Shown here: positions 21,171 through 33,212 of the stretch, piece by piece
Layout: every line of letters starts with the position of its first letter
Numbering within the stretch: position 1 is the first letter of the stretch
Origin: Ceratodon purpureus
Lineage: Eukaryota > Streptophyta > Bryopsida > Pseudoditrichales > Ditrichaceae
Assembly: GCA_014871385.1 (NCBI GenBank)
Contig: CM026424.1
Coordinates: forward strand, 6,687,320 to 6,751,319
Length of the DNA stretch: 64,000 nt
Reading direction: 5' to 3'
Position numbers and translations under genes: made by a program
Notes under the pieces: model-generated
Told to the model about the DNA's origin: nothing
Seen by the model: the letters and a program-made list of their open reading frames with translations, nothing else
Database searches by the model: none

Positions 21171-24100
21171 GATGAAACATGATTAATTGAGTACCTTTGT
21201 CTAAATAGAAATGAAGAAAAATTGATGTATGAGCATGTACAATGCCATTTCAAGAAGGGACAAGTTTCAACACTCAACTACCTCATTTTGATAGGAAGAG
21301 TGACGTGAGAAGAAAACTCAAACAATGCCCTTAATTCGGAAAATTCTTCAAGAGCTGTAGATTTTAATCTACTACCATTGTCATTCTTGATTGTAAGGAT
21401 TTTTTGACCTCTAAAGCGTCAAAGACAATTGTAGAAAATCCAATTTTCCTCAATGCAATCAAATTTGGTCTATAGGTTAAATACCTACATGTTGTATAAA
21501 TAATTACTTGCTAAAAATAGAAAGTAATATGTACCATTGAAGGACTTATTATAAACGAGCCCATGGACGTTTGTAAAGAGAAGCTGGAAGATGTTAGTGA
21601 AGTTGTTGGTGCAAAATGTAAGGAATCAATTTTTGAGACTTCTTACTTGTGATCCAAGTAGAGCATGGCAATTGTTTTGAAGGCAATGGTCGAATAGCAA
21701 TTGTGGTATGATTTGTAGTTGTATTATGAAGCTTGTGTAGGTTAGTGTCGCTAAAGTGCGTGTCAAAGTTGAGCAACTTGAGTTCATGAAGACAAAGTTG
21801 CAATCATGGTGTTAGCTTCAATATGTGGTTCTTGAAAAATGTAGAGAGTATCGCCGATTTGTCGGAGTCACAATTGAAGATTCAATTTTGTATTCTTTTG
21901 CATCTAGACATTGTAAAGCTTTTCTATATAGCAAGTCGTCTAGCCATATTCTTTGCCATATATTATTTCTTGACACTCATTCAATATTCATTAAATATCT
22001 AGGATTTCTGTAAATGTTGAAGGCAATTGTGATGACATACTAGGAGATATAGTATCATATCATTGAAGTATATGTCCTAAACATAAATAATGATACCATT
22101 ATTTTCATCTCTCTTAGATTATTCATTCGTTTTAAACACAAAAACAAAGGGTTTATTAAAAATAATAAAAAAATTGAATATGTGTTTGACAATATTTATC
22201 TGCACTTAGTTTCATAATTAATATGAGACATTTCTTCAAAAAAATAAAAACATCTCAGATTCTCACGTATGACTTAAATAAAAATTACCATAATTAATTA
22301 TTTTGAATTAAAGATAAAGTATTTTTTAAATTTTTATATGATTTTTTTATAAACGTGATTGTTTCAATGTGACTAATTTGCTTAACTATTTATGTAAATT
22401 TTAGTCAGCTTAGTCTTGTTGGAGCTATCATCATTGAAAACCTAAATTTTCTTCATTATATATCTAATTAATACAAATAGACATGCAATTGTATTGTGTT
22501 TTATTTATACAACATTTGAGGATATGGACTTATTACTAAGGCCAAATCAAAGTTCTTTGCCAAGGGAGAATAGAAGATTTATCCTTATACAAATTTGTGT
22601 TACAAATACAAGACTTGGATATAGAAGTCAGAAGAAAAATAAAATAAAATTTGAATAACAATGATTTGCAAGGCTAAGAAGAACAAAAATTCAATTGCCA
22701 AGATTGGATGATAGAATGAAAGTAATGCAAAGAAGACAACTTGTACAAATAATGCACACATATGTAAAATTGTCAATATATTATTACACAAGGTGGCGAT
22801 AGTAGTGCATTAGAGAAGGATGAATGTCAAGGTGAAAAGATGTAGAGTTGATCTTCAAGGTATTGAATATTTAGTCAATGCTAGCTTGACATGTGCCAGC
22901 CACCGACACATAAAAATTTCAAAATAAATATAAAAAAACTCCAAGTAGGCTTGCAAGTTGCTAAGAAACAATATCAATTTCAGGAACACTCGTTGAATGC
23001 CAAGAACACTCCAAGCAAGTTCCACTCCGGAACTTAGTCAAATAACCACTTATTCCATGTATAAGATGTTATGCGCGGACACACACAAAAAACACCCTTC
23101 TTCCTTATTATATGGATGTAGAAACAATACATATAAAATATCCTATATAAAATATTCATACAACATATCATTATACTTAATGATATGTTATTTTCAAATT
23201 TATATGATAAAAGTATATGTAATGGTCGTTTTTACAACCATTCTACTATGATTATTGTGTCTATTTAAGTTTCATTAGATGCAATTTCAATCTTTTTGCA
23301 TTTTGTAAATTGTAATTATGAATTGTATAAATAAAAGACAACATAATTGCATGCCTACTTGTATTGTTGAGATATTTTATAAAGAAGCAATAAATTTTCA
23401 AAAACACCTTCAATGAAACCAATGTGACAAATACCTAAATAAATGATTAAGTACATTAGTCACATTGAAATTATCACCTTTGTGAAAAGTGAGAGAAACC
23501 TAAAACAAAATATTTTATCTTTAATACAAAAATAATAACTAGGCTAGTTTTATTTTTGGTCATATATAAGATGATTTTATTTTTATATAGAATGGTTTCA
23601 ATTTAATTATGAAAGTAATTATAAAAAAAAAATGGGATATACATATAAATAAATATTTTTTATTATAATTATAAAACTTTTATTTTTGTGTTAAAATAAA
23701 AGTAATGTAGGAGTGTTAAATGAAAGGTAGATGAATTATTATAGTATTGAAGTATGCACTCTAAAATAATTACGTAAAGGAAAAAAGATTAAAAAAATGA
23801 GTTGTAGGTGAAATTGCAAATAAATCTACGACGTTTCACAAAATAATTCATATTTTTTTAAAATATGAAAATAAATTTTATTTAATTCTAAGCTTACTTG
23901 ACTTTATAAAAAATTGAAAAAAATAAAATGTTTTGGTCAACACCTTCCGAGCTCAACCTTATGCCCTCCTCAAGCTAGCTCAAGGTTGGTCCAAGCCATC
24001 CTCAACTGCTCAATTCCAAAGGCTTCATCTCCATGAATCCATGCCTTATATTCTCTCCTTCCAAAGCCTACGTCACAAATAAAAACATTCAACGTATTTT

Positions 24101-24613
24101 GTTGATAGACAAGTCAAAACTCCATTTGTTTATTTGCAAACCCCCACCAAGTGCAAATTGGATGTCTAGGATTACATATCTTAGATTCTTAGATCTACGG
24201 TTGAGATCTTTGTGCCCAGCCGTCGAACTCAAGGCTGGTTAGTGATGAGGATGAACATGACTAAATTTGCATTGCATTCACCAATTTTAATTACTAATTA
24301 TTCAATAATGAGATTGAAGATGGAGTATGATAAAACTGAGTTAGTCCAACATGCATGTCTCATTTCTACACTTCCTTTACCTAATCTACCTTTCATCTTA
24401 ATTGTTCATGTACAATTTCTAGAACAAGCACTCAAATCACTCTATTGTAAATTCATATATAATCATATTGATTAATGTTATTCAATTTATAACAAAGTGT
24501 ACTTTTGATAATTTAATTGAAGATCCTTCCACTGAATATGGAAAATGGTTTCATTAAATTCATTTTGGCTAAATTAAAAGTCAAATAACGTCATTAACAA
24601 GGAACTGCTCTAC
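21171..24613. other. AT-rich region without a supported gene
   Basis: Very AT-rich. The frames at 21594-21803, 22600-22791, 22997-23251, 24033-24242 and 24212-24475 are short and show no domain. Around 21250-21800 some minus-strand text could be a decayed copia-like polyprotein fragment, but I could not confirm a motif. Nothing else is seen. Confidence 0.4.
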
Positions 24614-25353
24614 GGGTGTAAGCACAATAAAGTGGACCACAAAGTGCAACATGTGACCACTAACAAGTGAATATGAAGTGTGCTGTTTTTTAAAGCTCAA
24701 AGCTGATTTTGAGCATTTTGGTGTAGTTTTTGAGCATTTTAGTCACTTTTTAGGGTGTCGCAAGGTATCTTACACACATCTTCATAAAAAAAACATCATG
24801 AATTGAAACTAAATTTGACCACTAGTTCTAAATCATGAAAATGAACTTTTCCAAAGTCTTGATTTCTTCATCTGGTGCCCTCTGTTGTCTTTAGAGGATG
24901 TTTTTTTCAATTTAAAAATCAGTGTTCGGTGAAAAAAAAGTGACAAAAAGTACCGCGGAAGTGACCTTCTTAAATAACATCCTTGCGGTACTTTTGGAAC
25001 GCTAAACCAATTAATGAGTATATGAATTGACTATTTTAGAATACCTCTTAAATATACAGAGGGCACCGCGAAATTAAAAGTGATTTCGGACAAAACCCTA
25101 AACCGTTATGTTCACTTTTCCAAATGACTGCATTCACTTTGCTTGGATTTAAAGCCTTCATACAGTAACTTTAAAGTGTCTACTTTGCACGAAACTTTTC
25201 CAAGTTGTAGAAAAACAAGTTAAGAATCCATATTAGCAAAAAAAATTGACTTCAATTACATCTTTCCGTCACTTTTGTGCAATTTTTGCAAAAGGACTGA
25301 AACTGACAAATAGTTAAGCACTTTTTTGGTCCACTTTACCATGCTTACATCCC
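24614..25353 (+). mobile_element. 740-bp MITE, family copy 1
   Basis: The terminal inverted repeats read GGGTGTAAGCACAATAAAGTGGACCA and, inward from the right, GGGATGTAAGCATGGTAAAGTGGACCA. TAC flanks both ends. The interior is non-coding and matches two other copies in this window (28980-29729 in the same orientation, 59287-60028 reversed), including ACTTTTCCAAAGTCTTGATTTC and CTTGGATTTAAAGCCTTC. It lies upstream of the small HSP promoter. Confidence 0.85.
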
Positions 25354-25589
25354 TACCTAGTTGTATAATTGTATTAGAAGTATTCAAGTATATCTAAAAT
25401 CAACTACTACCGGTAATTGGATAAATTAAACTATTATTTCCTGTTTATTCACACAACTTATTCACATCAGCTAACAACCCACTCACAATCTTAACTTCTT
25501 TACGCAAATCTGGATTCCACATTTTTATCACTCCTATCAGGTTATCTAATTCTGCAGCAGCAAATCCTCCGTCAGCCTTCCAACAGTCA
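25354..25589. other. Intergenic stretch between MITE and heat-shock promoter
   Basis: Non-coding; the sequence shifts from AT-rich to GC-rich towards the heat-shock promoter. Nothing else is seen. Confidence 0.4.
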
Positions 25590-25597
25590 GGAGCACC

Positions 25598-25757
25598 GTC
25601 CGGAAGGCTCCAGACGGCTCCAGAAGGTTCCCGAAGGTTGGCGCTACTTACCGAAGGTCGGCGAACATTCTAGTCGTGAACCTCCTTCGAGTGGATTCGA
25701 GTCGCTTCGAGTCTCATCTGCACGTACAGTTGCACACACTCCGGAGCTGCGTATAAG
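25598..25757 (+). promoter_or_regulatory. Heat-shock element cluster and TATA box of the small HSP gene
   Basis: A perfect three-unit heat-shock element GAAGGTTCCCGAA lies at 25623-25635. It is preceded by further GAA/TCC half-sites from about 25600 and followed by GAACATTC at 25663-25670 and several TTCGAG units at 25685-25710. A TATAAG box follows at 25752-25757, about 235 bp before the ATG. Alternating nGAAn/nTTCn units are the binding site of heat-shock factors, so strong heat induction is expected (inference). Confidence 0.8.
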
Positions 25758-25992
25758 TACAACACTCACCTCAGACGACACCATCATCTCAGGCAAGCAA
25801 TATTCATCGCTGACACTGTAGAGAGCGCTGCCAATTTCCCGCAAGCCAACCTCGCAAGATTTCTCATCGAGCAACTTCACACTCTGACAGTAATTTATAT
25901 ATAACTAGAATTCATACATAGCTACTCGGTGTATCGATCGTCCCTGATTCTGATCTGTAGTATTTGGCAAACATCTATTGTCACAGGGAACA

Positions 25993-26523
25993 ATGGCACT
26001 CTCGTCATTCTTCGGGCGCCGGAACAACATGTGGGACACAGTGGCCGACCCACTGGAGGCGATGGTACTGACGCTCTTCGACAACGCCCCCGCGACCTCG
26101 TTCGCTCGCGACGCGCGGGCCGTGGCCAGCACTAGCGTGGACTGGAAGGAGACGCCCTCGGAGCACGTGTTCAAGGCTGACCTGCCGGGCCTGCGTAAGG
26201 AGGACGTGCAGGTGCAGATCGAGGACGGGCGCATGCTGAGCATCAGAGGGCAGCGGAAAAAGGAGGAGGTGCAGAAGACGGATACCTGGCACCGCGTGGA
26301 GCGCAGCAGCGGGAGCTTCATGCGCAAGTTCCGGCTCCCGGAGAGTGCCGATCTGGATCACATCACGGCGAAGGTGGACAACGGTGTGCTGACGGTGGTG
26401 GTGCCGAAGGTGGAGAAGAAGAAGTTGGAAGCGCGCCGCATTGAGATCGGAGGAGGAGCGTCGCAGCCGGCTGCCATCGCCAACGAGGAGAAGGCCGAGC
26501 AGAATGGTGCTGCTAGGCTCTAG
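25993..26523 (+). CDS. Class I small heat-shock protein (HSP20)
   Basis: A 176-residue intronless small heat-shock protein, a cytosolic ATP-independent chaperone that holds unfolding proteins as large oligomers. The N-terminus MALSSFFGRR followed by DPLE resembles plant class I members. The alpha-crystallin domain spans about residues 50-145: VDWKETPSEHVFKADLPGL, IEDGRMLSI, then RSSGSFMRKFRLPE and GVLTVVVPK, the class I signature. The C-terminal extension is Ala/Glu-rich and lacks a clear I-x-I motif, which normally helps oligomer assembly. The start is chosen at ATG 25993 (MALSS), which fits the family, rather than the in-frame codon 15 bases upstream. A heat-shock element cluster precedes it. 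The gene lies in the gap between lectin blocks and has no close paralogue in the window. Confidence 0.95.
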   Translation: MALSSFFGRRNNMWDTVADPLEAMVLTLFDNAPATSFARDARAVASTSVDWKETPSEHVFKADLPGLRKEDVQVQIEDGRMLSIRGQRKKEEVQKTDTWHRVERSSGSFMRKFRLPESADLDHITAKVDNGVLTVVVPKVEKKKLEARRIEIGGGASQPAAIANEEKAEQNGAARL

Positions 26524-27490
26524 AACTCCCGCTCAACTAGCTCAGCAGTGAAGAATCCATGATCGTACCCGTGCTGAAGATGATAAGGGAGCGTTGACGA
26601 GGAAATTATACTCTGCGAGCTTGAACCTAGAATCTTCGACTTCTACTTGATCGTGATAGGAAGTACTCTGGACGTGGCCATGAACCGTGCAGTTTTGCGC
26701 GAAGGTTATATGCAGATGCCAGACTTCTGATGTGATATATTTCCTAGTCAGACTTCGGAGAAGCTGGGCATGAATTATATTGCCTCATATCAATGTACAA
26801 TTTTGTATTCAACAGTCTAATTATAATTTGAGCGCAGACCAAGTCTGTAATTTATTCAATTGATCTTCCTACGTTATGTTTGACAATTTTTTGCCTTTTA
26901 AGTGGTAACTGATTTCTCGATTTGAATTCTCACGAGCGTCATGCCATTCCTGACTGAAGTGGTTCAATGTCTAAACGAATAGAGTGGATGCTTTGAGGTG
27001 AGAGATGGAGGTGCGATTCACATTGCATGCACTTCTACAATTTGTCAAGATTCCCAGGCCACTTCCATGTCCGTGTACGGCTGCTCTCCAGTGACACTGA
27101 CCGGCCTCTGCTGGAAGTCACTGCATCCACTTCAGACCGAGGACAACTTGGAAAGCTCTGTGATACTCAAGTTGACATTATTTCCCAAATTCAAAAAGTC
27201 AGTTTGACACACTAAAAACCTGAAAACCACCTCAACGCTCCAGATTTGCAGATGAAAGACCATGCCTCTGGAAACACAGGGTGTGCAAGGAACATAATTT
27301 GTACCCAGACTGTGTACATTGCAACGTGGATTTTTTTGAATCGGCACATTTCGAGCACCCGACATGTACAGTTCAAGTGACAACAGTAACTTATGTCTCC
27401 ATCCCAACTCAGTACTACTCTAGCCGATGAACCCTCACTTAATCTGATTCAGCTGCGAGCTACGACTGAAAAGCCATTTCAACCCTGAAA
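26524..27490. other. Region between small HSP and lectin C
   Basis: The first ~450 bp are the 3' region of the HSP gene and intergenic DNA. From about 27030 the sequence matches the spacer core beside lectin B (16660-16900), including ACCTCAACGCTC, GCAGATGAAAGACCATGCC and AACATAATTTGTACC. Lectin C therefore kept a B-type 3' flank, but no partner gene is found opposite it. From about 27300 on it is the 3' untranslated region of lectin C. Small open frames here are not credible. Confidence 0.6.
27330..27338 (-). terminator. Mutated poly(A) signal of lectin C
   Basis: Where the other four copies have AATAAA, this copy reads AAAAAA on the minus strand (TTTTTTT on the plus strand). The surrounding context (TTGAATCGGC, ACGTGGA) is conserved. 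A different downstream signal would be needed. Confidence 0.6.
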
Positions 27491-27925
27491 TCAGCTGATG
27501 GTGATGGTGGCATACAGAGTGTTGCCGTCTTCCTTGTAGTAGTCCACCTTCACCTTCACGCCCTTGGAGGTCGTCTTCTCCAGATTCGCCAGCTGCTTCC
27601 ACAGCATCTCACCCCGGCTGCCGCTGCCGTCGGCGTAGTACGTCGGGTTGATCACCACGCCCGTGTCGCTGGACTTGGCATCCGTCACAATGTCGCACCA
27701 CCGCTTGTAGTTGTGGATCCCCAGCGCCACCAGCAAGTAGTCGCCCGCCGCGTTCTTGAAGCGCAGCATGCCGGAGGTGCCGCTGCCGCCCATGGTCAGC
27801 GTGTGGTCGCCATCACAATCTGCCCAGGTGCCTCCGTTGGCGTAGTGCCAGTTGGTCTTCTCGACGATGTTGAACCAGTTGGAGGGGTTGGTCTGGATGA
27901 CCCTCACGTGGATGGCGTAAGACAT
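27491..27925 (-). CDS. Fungal fruit-body (ABA) type lectin, copy C
   Basis: The product is identical to lectins A and B (144 residues). I see one silent change relative to them (GCG for GCA in an alanine codon near 27751). The promoter is intact, with TATA at 28117-28125. The canonical AATAAA is lost, and no convergent partner gene is present, unlike A/B and D/E. The gene shares its 5' flank with B and E. The start ATG is at 27925 in CACCATGTC context. It is probably still expressible, but the changed 3' end could alter transcript processing. Confidence 0.92.
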   Translation of the reverse strand: MSYAIHVRVIQTNPSNWFNIVEKTNWHYANGGTWADCDGDHTLTMGGSGTSGMLRFKNAAGDYLLVALGIHNYKRWCDIVTDAKSSDTGVVINPTYYADGSGSRGEMLWKQLANLEKTTSKGVKVKVDYYKEDGNTLYATITIS

Positions 27926-28116
27926 GGTGACGGGCGCTTCAGATGGACTAGCTGGACGCCGAGAGTTCTAGAGCTAGAGGGCTGTAATGTCGAAGTTGAG
28001 CGATCGAAGGAAGGATAGCTGACCGACTGCAAGTATTGGGAGGCAGATGTTAAGAGGTGAGAAGGTGTAGCGAAGACGTCGGACTGGTGTGAGTTGAGTT
28101 GTGATCGAATGGACCA

Positions 28117-28125
28117 TTTATATAG
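28117..28125 (-). promoter_or_regulatory. TATA box of lectin C
   Basis: CTATATAAA on the minus strand, about 190 bp before the start codon, with the conserved flanks seen in the other copies. Confidence 0.7.
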
Positions 28126-28979
28126 CCCTCTGGCGGATCTCCTGGATGCGCACGAGCAAATTAACGAAGTCATGCACAGGGTACCTGATGCACAAGTTTC
28201 TTGCTTGTGGACTGATGTGAACACGCCATGTCATGTTAATTACGATCATGGCATGGCGTGTTCATGATTGAATCAGTTGTGTCCGGCCCTCGGACATATC
28301 TGACGTGCATTGTCAACTGGCCGGGGGATAATCGGGTACTACCGTGACAGATTAACTTCCTGGTTTGGATAAGCCTGCCAACCTGAATAATTTGAAGAAT
28401 CAGCAGGGGCCGGCTTAGATGTACAATATTAATTGAGTTGCAAGTTGCAACATGGCCATTTGAACATGTGTGGGACTGTTGACATCGAAGTACTTGGAAG
28501 GGTCCGACCTGACCTCTGCACCCTGTCAGGTGGTTTGGTGGTTCATGCATCAGGATGAACATTGATCCTGGCATCATCTCGGATGGAGCTCTGAAGAGCT
28601 GCTAGCTTTTTCGCAGCCGGTGAGTTCATTTGGAGACTCCCATTTTCAAGAGTTCTAGGATTTTCGCATTATACAGTAATGCTGAGTTTTCGGTTGAAAT
28701 GCTTTCCAAATGCTGTTCACTAGTTCACACGTGCCTTTGCGGTCTATTATCAGATTATTTTCACATTATTTTCAGATCATTTTAGTTTTAGTTATTAGTT
28801 TTTTTCTTTTTCCTTTTCCTTCTTTTATTTTTATAGATTTTTTTGGGTTCCCCCCCTGTATAGTTTTCTTTCCAAATATTCAGCTAATGGATCCTGGGCT
28901 CTTGGTTTGGCTCTGAGCTTCATGTCACTGACTGGCAAAAGGCAATCTTACTTCACAAAACCTAGTGACTTTCAATAAT

Positions 28980-29729
28980 GGGGGAAGCACGGTAAAGTGG
29001 ACCACAAAGTGACACATGTGATCACTATGAAGTGATTATGAAGTGTGCTGTTTTTCAAAGTTCAAATCTGATTTTGAGCATTTTGGTGTAGCTTTTGAGC
29101 ATTTTAGTAAATTTTTAAGGTGCCTTGAGGTATTGATACACATTTACTTGAAAAAAAATATCTATAATTGAAACTTAATTTGACCACGGTCCACTAGTTC
29201 TAAATCATAAAAATGAACTTTTCCAAAGTCTTAATTTCTTCATTTGGTGCCTTCTATTGTCTTTAGAGGATGTTTTTTCCAATTTAAAAAACAATGTTTG
29301 GTGGAAAAAAAACTCACAAAAAATACCGCAAAAGTAATCATTTTAAAAAACATCATTGCGGTACTTTTGGAACCCTAAATCAACTAACAAGTATATGAAA
29401 TGATCATTTTAGAATACCTCTTAAAATTTTAGAGGGCGCCACGCCATCAAAAGTGATTTTTAAGATACTTTTGATTCTTCTCTAACCACTTTTTCAAATA
29501 ACTGCATTCACTTTGCTTGGATTTGAAGCCTTCGTATTCAATACTTTTAAAGTATCCATTTTTCACAAAACTTTTCTCAACTATAGAAAAACAAGTTGAG
29601 AATCTATATTATTCAAAAAAATTGAATTCAATTACATCTTTTCATCACTTTTGTGCAATTTTTGCAAAAAAGGCTGAAATTCACAATTAGATAAGCACTT
29701 TTTTGGTCCACTTTACCGTGCTTCTCCCC
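28980..29729 (+). mobile_element. 750-bp MITE, family copy 2
   Basis: The ends read GGGGGAAGCACGGTAAAGTGGACCA and, inward from the right, GGGGAGAAGCACGGTAAAGTGGACCA. The insertion is flanked by TAAT on both sides (28976-28979 and 29730-29733). The sister block R1 has CAATAATGTATT uninterrupted near 18450, the empty site. The interior is non-coding and matches copy 1 along its length. Confidence 0.88.
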
Positions 29730-31560
29730 TAATCTAATGTATTTTTTCAATTTCATAATTCAATGGACTTTTAATATTAGTTGAGTACAAAATTTTATTA
29801 ATGGTCTTTGGATTTTGAGCCGATGTAAAGTGACTCTAAATAGGCCCCAAGATTTAGATGGTATTTGCTTTTTTTAATGCTATACATTTCATCAAGGATG
29901 GCAATAGGAAAATAGCAAGAAATTTAGTGCAATCAACCCCTAAACGGCCAAGGGTGTTTTTGCTCAAAACTACCTCCAAATAGTCCCATTTGAAAGCAAG
30001 CTCGATAGTGCAAAATTGGAACCGATTTTGGTATTCCCAACCATAAGATCTTGTATCTAACTTCTATTTCTATATGCCTACCAAATCTCACACTCTTATT
30101 CCTTATCAATTGAGAAATCATGACAGTGAAAGTTGAAGAAAAAGTTTTTTTTATCTAGCAAAAGAGAGACATCAGTCTTTTGGGGTCCAAAAAAACCATT
30201 TTTTTGAGTAGATTTAGAATGAGCCTCTTTAGGTTCTTGTTCCTAGGTGATTTAGGTATATGTCCACAAAATCTTATGCCCATGCTAGGTGTGGAACCTT
30301 GAGAAAATCATCAATTTCCACAAGGGGGTATGCTGAAATTCACATACAAAGGCCTTTTTTACAATAAAAATAGCATATGAAACATTCTTGGATTGAAAAT
30401 CCAAACGGCGGAAACATGCTCTAGTGCCTCTTCTGTATATAAGAATTTTTATTTTTGAAAAACACTAAAATCTTGATTTTTGGTGGAATTTCAAAGTTTC
30501 ATCTTTAGGCAGTTTTGGGTAGTTTTGGGCAGAAATTGCTGCATTCACAGTGGCTGAGAGCTTGCCCAAAGATTGGCTGAAATCTTTGAAATCCCATAAC
30601 TTTTCCTCACTTCATCCAAAAAAAATAAAAGAAATATCCCCATAAACCTCTTGGAAAAACCTTTTTCCACAACAAAAATCAAATAAATTCAAATAAATTT
30701 GAATTTTTAGAAACCTACGCAAAGTCCAAAAACGCCCCCTCTAGGACTATGGCCGTGTAGGGGTTAAAATATAATATTTTATTTATTAATTTAAAGTAAG
30801 AAATTCTAAAATTGTAGAAATTATCAATGGTGCCATTTGTTTAAATATTATGTTTGAGTTATAAACTATTGTGTTTGCTTTCATAGACCTCAAATAGTAG
30901 CCTGAATATTGTATTTTTATTTGTTAATTTCCATTGTGATTCAACGCTAAATATATTTTAAAGTTTTTATGATACAAAGTACTCACCAATTAGTGAATGG
31001 CAAATGGGAAGTGAAGACTTAGTTCTATAAATGTTTTATTTTAACTTCTAAAAGTTTCATCCACATTTAATGATTAATGAATCTTACTAAGTGTTGATTG
31101 ACTTAAATTTTCAGATTTTCTTTAACTTTTGTTAATTCTTGCCACTTCTATTTGGATTGAGACTTAAGTAATTATTTTTAAATAGAGACTTTTATTTTCG
31201 TAATTCATATATTTTTTACCAAAAAATACAACAAGGGAATATTTGCAAATGGCCCAAATCTTAGAAAAATCATAAACTCTTGGTCCTTTAAAGATTGGAT
31301 TTGTCAAAGAGAATCACATAAGAAATTACATTATTTTCAAAATTTCTATAATATCACCTTAATTCTTTCATTATAAATTTTAGTGGTTATTTCAGTATTT
31401 TATTCTTTCTCTAGGTATAATTGATTTTTAAATGTATTAAAATTTGATTGAACCGTGGTATAAATGACGACAAGTGGTTAAAACCTTTATATTGTGATTG
31501 TATTATGGGTCTTGAGACTACATGTATAGAAGGCCTTTCAAATAACTATGTTTTAGATAG

Positions 31561-32684
31561 AGATGTCAAATCAGATATCCTAGATGATCTAACAGCCGTT
31601 CAATTTCTTTCGATAGTCGGCCGGATGCGGATGTGTCGACGGCACAACCAGATACTACATCCGTAGTAAAAACCCAAATTACTTAGAATCCAATTGATTG
31701 TAAGATCTTTACGGCCGGCTACACGGCCGCATCTCGGACATTGAATCATATAGACAACCTATGTAGCAGCAAAATTTGTGGAATAGCCGCTAGCCGTTCG
31801 ATGGAATGGCCGTCGTGGCAGACAACCTCAAATCTATGGACAACCAATGGCCTTGACCCTACAAAAAATGCTACAAAAACTTCAAAGCTTCTTAATTATT
31901 TAATTTCAACGTTTCATCTTTCGTTCATGTTTTCTATCCACCATCCCCCAAATTTCATTCTTTATATTCTCTCCAATAATTAATTTTCCACCACCATCTA
32001 TGAACTTCAATTAAAAACTTCAATAAGAAAATAAGAAACTTCATATCCCTCCCCAAGGCACATAAGGTCCTTTCTGCCAACAAATCTTTCAAACATTCTT
32101 TTGCCAATATATTATTATATGCATGTGACAGGAACTTTGTAATTTGGACTGCACGTGCAAGACTACATGCGAGAGTTTTGGAATGGAAGGTATGAAAGTA
32201 TAGACTCCTTTGATTTTGTCAAAGAGGGAGGAAGTTAAGAAGTGTTCAAGTGGATTAATAAGGAAAAGAGGAAGTTGGTGCAAAAAGAGATAGGGGAGAG
32301 ATCAAGGAGAAGGACGGGCCGTCCGCCACGGCCATTCACATGATTGAACATTGGAATTACTTCATGGCCAATCAACATTTAGAGCCTTGTGACCTCCTCA
32401 TAACAAACCCAAATTGGCATTATGAGATGTTTTTTGACATTTACAAGAAATGTAAATGCTAAAAAAACACCTCATAAGCCCAAGCCCCAAATTAAGTACA
32501 CTTTGAGGAAGTTATGAGGCTCTAAAGTTTCAGCTGAATTGTTCAAGCAAGATGGCCAATTGCCACGTCAACCGCCTCAACCTTAAAGAAAATGTACTAA
32601 GGTATAGGATCATATAACCGCCTAGTAGGCTTCTGAGCTAAATCATAGAATTCCATTAGCCTGTTTCCTGAAAGTGTGCAGAAG
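31561..32684. other. Intergenic region left of the copia element
   Basis: No supported gene. A short GC-richer patch with GGCCGG and CGGCCG words lies at 31615-31840. The frames at 31448-31666, 31741-31983 and 32089-32283 have no domain. The five bases AGAAG at 32680-32684 are the left copy of the copia target-site duplication. Confidence 0.4.
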
Positions 32685-33171
32685 TATTGAGAGTAATAAG
32701 AAAGATTCAACTACACATGTATTCTATGGCTCACTAGGACACACAGCCTGAGAAAGAAGGACTAAAGCGGACACATGGCAATTCAATACACAGGCTAAAT
32801 AGTCACACAGTATAACGGCTGAGAACTTCGCTTGTATTAGCGTAACAAGACCCGAGAAGATCGGGGATTAACAACATAACAACACTGCTCCCACTGACAC
32901 ACACCACTACTACGGTTTTCTTGGAGCACTTGTACACTAAGCACAAACCAAGGTCAGAGAGAAAGAGAGATGCTACGACACTGGTACTAATCCCTGCGTA
33001 GTGGCCAACAGCTATGGCGGGAAGTCTCATCTATGATTACTTCTTGGAAGGTTTGAATATGAGATACGGCTGGGTCTAGTTGTCACTCCGTATGATGCTA
33101 TGAGTGCTGCTACACCCCTCATACTGTCCAATTATCCTACTATGTAGATGCTAAGTACATGTATTTCAACA
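32685..33171 (-). repeat. 3' LTR of the copia element
   Basis: 487 bp; on the plus strand it begins TATTGAGAGTAATAAG and ends GTATTTCAACA. The purine-rich tract ATGAGTGGGAG (minus strand) adjoins its inner edge. Confidence 0.93.
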
Positions 33172-33212
33172 CTCCCACTCATAGGAGGATAACTGGGAAA
33201 ACCTGCACAAGT

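Larger units (their letters stand above)
27926..31560 (-). repeat. Lectin-block flank R2 (copy 2 of the duplicated segment)
   Basis: Parallel to R1 and R3 through CATTTGAACATGTGTGGGA (about 28456), CAAATATTCAGCTAATGGATC (about 28873), AATCAACCCCTAAACGGCC (about 29932) and GACGACAAGTGGTTAAAAC (about 31466). It is interrupted by a 750-bp MITE at 28980-29729. R2 and R3 share a segment around 29930-30760 (AAACTACCTC, CCGGAACGGCGG-like text, TTTTGGGCAG repeats) more closely than either does with R1. No gene is supported. Confidence 0.7.

Noticed and set aside
21250-21803. Possible decayed copia polyprotein
   Set aside because: Only vague similarity of short words; no diagnostic motif could be read in one frame.
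32803-33030. 75-codon frame inside each copia LTR
   Set aside because: Identical in both LTRs simply because the LTRs are identical; no retroelement protein is encoded there.
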